Assembly: GCF_037911585.1 (NCBI RefSeq)
Contig: NZ_JBAJNS010000001.1
Coordinates: 1,487,001 to 1,551,000, forward strand
Source of the DNA: Streptomyces sp. GSL17-111
GTDB taxonomy: Bacteria; Actinomycetota; Actinomycetes; Streptomycetales; Streptomycetaceae
Direction: 5' to 3'
Length of the DNA stretch: 64,000 nucleotides
In this document: piece after piece, positions 59,486 through 64,000 of the stretch
Numbering within the stretch: the first letter of the stretch is position 1
How the letters are laid out: each line of letters starts with the position of its first letter
Notes under the pieces: model-generated
What the model was told of the DNA's origin: nothing
What the model saw: only the letters and a program-made list of their open reading frames with translations
Databases searched by the model: none
Program-made: the position numbers and the translations under genes

Positions 59486-61945
59486 TCAGATGACCCGGCC
59501 CTCGGCGTCCTGCGTGGGGGACGCGTCGTCGCCGCTCGTCGTCGGCTCCGGCTGCGGCCCCGCGGCCGACGTCCCGGACGAGGTCTCTCCGGTGCCACCG
59601 CCGTCCGCCGCACCCCCGCCGTCCGCACCGCCCGAGTCGTCCGACGGTTCGTCCGAGGGCTCCTCGCTCGGCTCCTCCGTGGTCGGGTCGGTGGTCGGGT
59701 CCTCGCTCGGCTCCTCCGAGGGCTCCTCGCTCGGCTCCTCCGAGGTCGGGTCGTCGGTCGGCTCACCGCCGGTGCCGCCGGAGTCGCCGGGGGCGTCGGG
59801 GGACGCGTCGTCCTCGGTCGGCGACGAGCCGCTCTCCGTGGGAGTGCCCTCGGACTCGGCGTCGGTGGGCGAACCCGAGGGGCCGCCGTCGTCCGTCGGC
59901 TCGCCGCCGGGCGAGGCGGGGCCCTCCGAGGAGTCCTCCGCCTCGGTGGGCGACGCGCTGTCGTCGGCCGGGTTCCGGTCGTCGATGTCGTACGTGCTGG
60001 AACGATCCGGCTGCACACGGTCACCGGGACCGCTGGAATCGTCCGAAAGGTTGCTGAGCGTGACCACCGTCCCCAACACGATCGCGAGGACCGCGCCGGC
60101 GGCGGCCGCGACGACGTTGCGCCGCGTGCCCGTCAGCATGAGCCTGCGGGCCGCCCGGGTGTCGCCGTCCGGCGCCTCGCCCCCGCCCACCGTGGGCAGG
60201 GTGCTGGTCCCGAAGTCCCGCGTGCCCGACGCCGGGGCGCCCGACGCCGGGGCGACGGACGGCACGACGGCGGTGTCGGCCTCGGCTCCGGGGGGCGGCG
60301 GGTCGGCGGCCCCGAGCGCGAGCGGCATGCCGAGGGCGTCGGCGACGAGGGCGAGCGCGCGGCGGCTGGCGAAGGAGCCGTCGCGGTCGGCGAGGCGGCC
60401 CCGCAGCTCCATCGCCGTCTCGAGCTCGGTGCGGGCGCGGTGCGGGTCGCCGACGCACAGGGCGTGCACGCCCAGCTCGTGGTGGAAGTAGGTCTCCTCG
60501 GCCAGCTCCCCCGTCTGGGCGGCGGCCTCGACGCCCGCCGTGAGGACGCGCTGCCACGCCGACCAGCGCCCGGCCGCCGCGAAGACGGGGGCGGCGGTGT
60601 GGGCCAGGAGCACGGCCGTGCTGTCGTGCCCGGCGGCGCGGGCACCGGCGACGGCGGCGAGGAGGGTGTCGGCCTCGGTGGCCACCCGCTCGGGAGTGAC
60701 GGAGGGGTGGCCGGCCCACCAGGCGTAGTGCTGGGCGGCGGTGCGGGCCCGCGTGCCCGCGTCCTCGTCGTACCCGGCGGCGGCGAGCTGCTCGGTGACG
60801 CCCGCCGTGAGGCGGTAGTGCGCACCGGCGGCGGTGGCGAGGCCGGCGGAGGTCAGCTCGGCGAGCGCCGCGTCGGCGTGCTGGTCGTCGAGGAGGGCCG
60901 GGAGGTGGGCCGCCTGGGGGACGGCGCCGCCGAGCGCCACGGCGAAGTGCAGTACCTCGCGGCCCTGGTCGCTCAGGGTTCCGGCCAGCTCCGCTGCGGT
61001 GACGGAGGCGACGGACAGCGACGCGGTGTCGTCCTCCGCCGCCGGGTCGAGGGAGACGGCCTTGTCGAGGGAGACGACCGCGTCGCCCTCCTCCTCGTCC
61101 GGCACCCCGCGCCGGCGCAGCAGGGCGGCCGCCTGGACGAAGCGCAGCGGCAGGCCCTCGGACTCGAACCACAGGTCACCCGCCCAGTCGGCCTCCTGCT
61201 CCCGCAGCGGACGGCCGGTGGCGGTCTCCAGCAGGTCGACGCAGGCGGTGCGGCTGATGCCGCGCAGGAAGACCTCTTCGAGGTCCGAGCCGGGGGCGGG
61301 GGCCGGGACGTCGGGGGTGGCGGAGAGGAGGAAGGCGCACTCGGGGGTGGCGTCGAGCAGCTCCTCCAGCGCCTCGCCGCCGAACTGGAGGTCGTCCAGG
61401 ACGACGACGGCCCCGACGTCCGCGAGGAGGTCGAGGAGCCGGTCGTCCTGCGGCCGGTGCCGGGAGGTCTTGTAGACGGTGGCGTACAGCTCGTACAGCA
61501 GGTCGCCGACGCCGCGCCCGTGGCCGCTCAGCCGCACGACGCCGTCCGGGGCCAGGTCGGCGCAGTCGGCCGCGACGGCGTCCAGCAGGGCGGTGCGGCC
61601 GGCGCCGGAGGGCCCGCTCAGCCGTACGGACCGGCCGCGCGCGAGAAGTCTGACGAGGCGCTGACGCTCCTCGTCCCGCTCCAGCAGGGGCAGCTCCAGG
61701 GCGGCCTCGCCGACGGGGGCGGGCGGCGTGGCGGTGCGCCGGCGCTCGGCGCGCTGCTCGGGCGTACGGCGGCGCGGCGCGGTGGGCCTGCGGTCCGGCG
61801 GACATGGCTCGATCTCGCTGCCGTCCACGGGGTTGACGGTCAGCAGGTAGTCACCGGCGACCAGTTGGACCGTCCGGGCCAGAGCTCCGCTGTCGTGGCT
61901 CTCGCGGCCGTCCGTGTCCTCAGGTCCACCGTGGGGCGGGTGCAT
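59486..61945 (-). CDS. membrane-anchored ATPase-like protein with acidic extracellular tail
   Basis: 819 residues. A cytoplasmic P-loop domain (about 85-330) has SGPSGAGRTALLDAVAA, where the Walker A Lys is replaced by Arg, and a Walker B-like AVVVLDDLQFG, as in NB-ARC/LuxR-type ATPases. A winged-helix/TPR-like helical part follows (about 330-570). A single membrane helix lies near 640 (VVAAAAGAVLAIVLGTVVTLSNL), then about 160 residues of Asp, Glu, Ser, Pro and Thr with SEEPSEEPSEEP repeats outside the cell. It may bind nucleotide without hydrolysis. The function is unknown. Confidence 0.75.
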   Translation of the reverse strand: MHPPHGGPEDTDGRESHDSGALARTVQLVAGDYLLTVNPVDGSEIEPCPPDRRPTAPRRRTPEQRAERRRTATPPAPVGEAALELPLLERDEERQRLVRLLARGRSVRLSGPSGAGRTALLDAVAADCADLAPDGVVRLSGHGRGVGDLLYELYATVYKTSRHRPQDDRLLDLLADVGAVVVLDDLQFGGEALEELLDATPECAFLLSATPDVPAPAPGSDLEEVFLRGISRTACVDLLETATGRPLREQEADWAGDLWFESEGLPLRFVQAAALLRRRGVPDEEEGDAVVSLDKAVSLDPAAEDDTASLSVASVTAAELAGTLSDQGREVLHFAVALGGAVPQAAHLPALLDDQHADAALAELTSAGLATAAGAHYRLTAGVTEQLAAAGYDEDAGTRARTAAQHYAWWAGHPSVTPERVATEADTLLAAVAGARAAGHDSTAVLLAHTAAPVFAAAGRWSAWQRVLTAGVEAAAQTGELAEETYFHHELGVHALCVGDPHRARTELETAMELRGRLADRDGSFASRRALALVADALGMPLALGAADPPPPGAEADTAVVPSVAPASGAPASGTRDFGTSTLPTVGGGEAPDGDTRAARRLMLTGTRRNVVAAAAGAVLAIVLGTVVTLSNLSDDSSGPGDRVQPDRSSTYDIDDRNPADDSASPTEAEDSSEGPASPGGEPTDDGGPSGSPTDAESEGTPTESGSSPTEDDASPDAPGDSGGTGGEPTDDPTSEEPSEEPSEEPSEDPTTDPTTEEPSEEPSDEPSDDSGGADGGGAADGGGTGETSSGTSAAGPQPEPTTSGDDASPTQDAEGRVI
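59640..59760 (-). repeat. low-complexity Ser-Glu-Glu-Pro repeats in the acidic tail
   Basis: Repeated ggctcctcgctcggctcctc-type units code for the EEPSEEPSEEPSED and TTDPTTEEPSEEPSDEPSD region. Confidence 0.8.
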
Positions 61946-62064
61946 GGTGAAAGTCCCCCAGATGCGGTGCGTGCGGTACTCCCTGGGCCCTTCCCGGCAG
62001 TGAAGCGAACCCTAGACGCCGACCGGGCCCCGATACAGCCCGACCCCCGCGCGCGGCGGAATCG

Positions 62065-62376
62065 TCATGGCTTTGTGAGCGTTTCGCCCTCGATCGCGAG
62101 GATGCGGTGCAGCCGGGTCGCCACCAGGAGGCGCTGCATCTGCGGCGGGACGTCCCGCAGCACCAGGCGCCGGCCGCAACGGCCGGCGCGGCGGTGGGCG
62201 CCCATGATGACGCCCAGGCCGGTGGCGTCCCACGAGTCGAGCTGGGCGAGGCTGAGGACGAGGTCCCCGTTGCCGCCGTCGAGCGCGGTGTGCAGGGCGG
62301 ATCGGGCGTCCGCTGCGCTGCGCACGTCGAGGCGTCCCCCGACGTACAGCTCGGCGTGGTCGCCCTTGATCTGCAT
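62065..62376 (-). CDS. STAS domain protein, anti-anti-sigma-factor-like
   Basis: 103 residues, one STAS domain: ELYVGGRLDVRSAADARSALHTAL, DLVLSLAQLDSWDATGLGVIMGAHRRAGR and RRLVLRDVPPQMQRLLVATRL. The usual phosphorylation motif D-S-S-G-L-G reads D-A-T-G-L-G here, so Thr occupies the place of the regulated Ser. It could still antagonise an anti-sigma kinase, or act as a constitutively active form. An inverted repeat ccgtat/atacgg at 62474-62493 lies upstream. The gene follows the ATPase-like gene's upstream side in the conserved order. Confidence 0.88.
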   Translation of the reverse strand: MQIKGDHAELYVGGRLDVRSAADARSALHTALDGGNGDLVLSLAQLDSWDATGLGVIMGAHRRAGRCGRRLVLRDVPPQMQRLLVATRLHRILAIEGETLTKP

Positions 62377-62496
62377 AACCCGCTCCCGGTGCCCGTGGCT
62401 CTTACGCTGCGTGAACCTTCATATCCGAATGTCTCACCACACCTGACCGTGGGTCCGGTGGTGAAGTTGCTGTCCGTATGTGAATCGATACGGAAT

Positions 62497-62512
62497 TCAC
62501 CCCGTCGGGTGA
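62497..62512. terminator. small hairpin after the 3-hydroxybutyryl-CoA dehydrogenase gene
   Basis: tcaccc (62497-62502) and gggtga (62507-62512) form a 6-bp stem with a 4-nt loop, 31 nt past the dehydrogenase stop on the minus strand. Confidence 0.35.
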
Positions 62513-62542
62513 CGTGTGCCGCCGTCCGGCCGCGCGGGCCGC

Positions 62543-63394
62543 TCAGTAGCGGTAGTAGCCCTCACCGCTCTTGCGGCCCAGGTCGCCCGCGTCGACCATG
62601 CGGCGCATCTGCTCGGGCGCCGCGAACTTCTCGTCCTGCGACTCGGTGTAGATGTTGTTCGCCGCGTTGAGCAGGATGTCGATGCCCGTGAGGTCAGCGG
62701 TGGCCAGGGGGCCCATCGCGTGCCCGAAGCCGAGCTTGCAGGCGACGTCGATGTCCTCGGCGCTGGCGACGCCCGACTCGCGCAGCTTGGCCGCCTCGAC
62801 CACCAGGGCGGTGATGAGCCGGGTGGTGACGAACCCGGCGACGTCCCGGTTGACCACGATGCAGGTCTTCCCCACGCCCTCGGCGAACTCGCGCGCGGCC
62901 GCGAGGGTTTCGTCGCTGGTCTTGAGGCCGCGCACCAGCTCGCACAGCTGCATCATCGGCACCGGCGAGAAGAAGTGGGTGCCGACGACCCGCTCGGGGC
63001 GGCGGGTGGCGGCGGCGATCTTGGTGATCGGGATGGCGGAGGTGTTGGACGCCAGGACGGCCTCGTCCTTCACCAGCCCGTCGAGCGTGCGGAAGATCTC
63101 CTGCTTGACCTCCAGCTTCTCGAAGACGGCCTCCACGACGACGTCGGCGTCGGCGGCGGCGTCGAGCTCCGTCGTGGTGGTGATCCGGGCGAGCGCGGCC
63201 TCGGCGTCCTCGGCGGTCAGCTTCCCCTTGGCGACGAACTTCGCGTAGGAGGCCTCGATGCCGCCACGGCCCCGGGCCAGCGCCTCGTCGGTGACATCAC
63301 GCAGCACGACGTTCCAGCCCGCCTGGGCGGAGACCTGCGCGATGCCGGAACCCATGAGTCCGGCTCCGATGACGGCGAGCTTCCTGGCTACCAA
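62543..63394 (-). CDS. 3-hydroxybutyryl-CoA dehydrogenase
   Basis: 283 residues, the normal length. The Rossmann motif is AVIGAGLMGSGIAQVSAQAG, the catalytic region is SNTSAIPITKIAAATRRPERVVGTHFFSPVPMMQLCELVRG (His-Glu/Asn dyad region) and the C-terminal dimer domain contains DVAGFVTTRLITALVVEAAKL and FGHAMGPLATADLTGIDILL. It converts acetoacetyl-CoA and 3-hydroxybutyryl-CoA. Together with the thiolase and IcmA in this window it links acetyl-CoA to butyryl- and isobutyryl-CoA. Confidence 0.96.
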   Translation of the reverse strand: MVARKLAVIGAGLMGSGIAQVSAQAGWNVVLRDVTDEALARGRGGIEASYAKFVAKGKLTAEDAEAALARITTTTELDAAADADVVVEAVFEKLEVKQEIFRTLDGLVKDEAVLASNTSAIPITKIAAATRRPERVVGTHFFSPVPMMQLCELVRGLKTSDETLAAAREFAEGVGKTCIVVNRDVAGFVTTRLITALVVEAAKLRESGVASAEDIDVACKLGFGHAMGPLATADLTGIDILLNAANNIYTESQDEKFAAPEQMRRMVDAGDLGRKSGEGYYRY

Positions 63395-63725
63395 CGTCGT
63401 GTCCCCTCATAAAACAGTCACCTGTGAGTGCTCTCAGGCGGACCATAGCGTCCGTGAGCGGGACGTGGGTGGCGAAGAGATGCGCGTCACGTCTCACCAG
63501 ACGGACATCACATCGGATCGTTATCGGCCGCGCGCTCCCGGCCAGTTGACGGCCGGAGCCGGTCCCCCCGGGCCGCCGGCCGGGGGCCCGGAGCCCACCG
63601 GAACGCGGGCGTCCGCGCGCGGCACGGCGTGTCGGGGCGGGCGGACGGCTCCCCCGTCCCGCTCCCCCGTCCTGCTCCCCCGGCCCGCTCCCGGCCGGGT
63701 GCCGGGCCGGGCTAACCTCGGCCCC
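63395..63725. promoter_or_regulatory. 331-bp region upstream of the adenosyltransferase gene
   Basis: No credible gene is present. It contains a short tcac-ct-gtga repeat near the dehydrogenase start, three degenerate copies of gctcccccgtcc at 63649-63681 that make a G-rich minus strand, and a TAACCT -10 box (63713-63718) that ends 7 nt before the ATG at 63726. I see no cobalamin riboswitch. Confidence 0.5.
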
Positions 63726-64000
63726 ATGGTCAACCTGACGCGCATCTACACCCGCACCGGCGACGACGGCACGACGGCGCTGGGCGACATGAGCCGCACG
63801 GCGAAGACGGACACCCGCATCTCGGCGTACGCCGACGCGAACGAGGCAAACGCGGCGATCGGTGTGGCCATCGCCCTCGGCGGCCTGGAGGAGGACGTCG
63901 TCACGGTCCTCACCCGGGTGCAGAACGACCTCTTCGACGTCGGTGCCGACCTCTCGACGCCCGTCGTGGAGGACCCGAAGTACCCGCCGCTGCGGGTCGT
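63726..64000 (+). CDS. cob(I)yrinic acid a,c-diamide adenosyltransferase, PduO type (3' end outside window)
   Basis: The first 91 residues of a PduO-type ATP:cob(I)alamin adenosyltransferase are present: VNLTRIYTRTGDDGTTALGDMSRTAKTDTRISAYADANEANAAIGVAIALGG. The GDDGTT segment near the start is the ATP-binding motif. The enzyme makes adenosylcobalamin, the cofactor of IcmA and methylmalonyl-CoA mutase. The transcript is probably leaderless. The gene runs off the window end, so the usual C-terminal part cannot be seen. Confidence 0.95.
   Translation, partial: MVNLTRIYTRTGDDGTTALGDMSRTAKTDTRISAYADANEANAAIGVAIALGGLEEDVVTVLTRVQNDLFDVGADLSTPVVEDPKYPPLRV

Noticed and set aside
978..62376. The PAS-GAF-PP2C phosphatase and the STAS protein as a partner-switching pair
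   Set aside because: They are about 60 kb apart and the STAS phospho-site is altered, so co-occurrence in the window is not evidence of partnership.
63395..63725. Cobalamin riboswitch upstream of the adenosyltransferase gene
   Set aside because: No B12-box-like sequence is seen, and the -10 box 7 nt before the ATG leaves no room for a leader.
63521..63745. A 74-codon frame on the minus strand before the adenosyltransferase gene
   Set aside because: It covers the promoter and C-rich tracts, has Gly/Pro/Arg noise composition and no ribosome site.
1..64000. CRISPR arrays, tRNA or rRNA genes, insertion sequences and prophage genes
   Set aside because: No regularly spaced direct repeats, no cloverleaf-like sequences that I could recognise, and no transposase, integrase or phage structural genes were found. 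A tRNAscan or Infernal run would be decisive for RNA genes.

Overview
The window is about 64 kb of very GC-rich DNA with dense genes, GTG and TTG starts, 4-nt overlapping operons and TANNNT promoters placed directly in front of start codons. Gene content points to Streptomyces: scy and filP cytoskeletal genes, a DUF397/DUF5753 pair, DUF6230/DUF6114 genes, an SCO5389-family gene, nucS and the cslA-glxA pair. From memory, the core order matches the S. coelicolor chromosome from about SCO5440 (glgB) down to about SCO5380 (cobalamin adenosyltransferase). No rRNA, tRNA, insertion sequence, prophage or CRISPR array was seen.

Layout. 1-7.4 kb: the 3' end of glgB, dodecin, a PAS-GAF-PP2C phosphatase, an XRE/DUF397/tyrosine-phosphatase cassette, a class A beta-lactamase, a Uma2-family gene and a HemK-like methyltransferase. 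7.6-16 kb: a cytochrome b/molybdopterin oxidoreductase, TerC with a Usp-like partner, two small DNA-binding regulators, a TPM-like anchored protein and a CitA/CitB-type two-component system. 16-22.4 kb: central carbon genes pfkA, pta-ackA and pyk. 22.4-27.4 kb: a secreted/membrane trio (DUF6230, DUF6114 and a Pro/Glu-rich exported protein), a thioredoxin-TPR protein and a TetR regulator with a clear operator. 27.4-36 kb: icmA, DUF3817 genes, a MarR regulator and a cellulose-like glycan block (GH6, glxA, cslA). 36-42 kb: three tandem AIM24 genes, MarR, a SnoaL-like protein, meaB, thiolase and methylmalonyl-CoA epimerase. 42.3-51.1 kb: scy, filP and two ABC exporter pairs. 51-58.2 kb: an oligopeptide-type ABC importer operon with a divergent LLM flavin oxidoreductase. 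58.2-64 kb: SCO5389 family, nucS, a membrane ATPase-like protein, a STAS protein, 3-hydroxybutyryl-CoA dehydrogenase and the start of the PduO-type adenosyltransferase.

Two themes connect genes. The first is acyl-CoA and B12 metabolism: icmA, meaB, mce, thiolase, 3-hydroxybutyryl-CoA dehydrogenase and the adenosyltransferase all serve the route between butyryl/isobutyryl-CoA, acetoacetyl-CoA and methylmalonyl-CoA, while pta-ackA, pfkA and pyk handle glycolysis and acetate. The second is polar growth and envelope: scy and filP organise the hyphal tip, and cslA-glxA-GH6 make and trim a tip glycan.

The most notable observations are a cslA-glxA-GH6 block at a place where I do not expect it, a probable accessory ABC/LLM block whose last gene overlaps its neighbour tail to tail, a perfect 87-bp tandem duplication in scy, a 25-bp TetR operator, a possible small RNA at 25.5 kb, three tandem AIM24 paralogs, and an ATPase-like protein whose P-loop has Arg in place of Lys.
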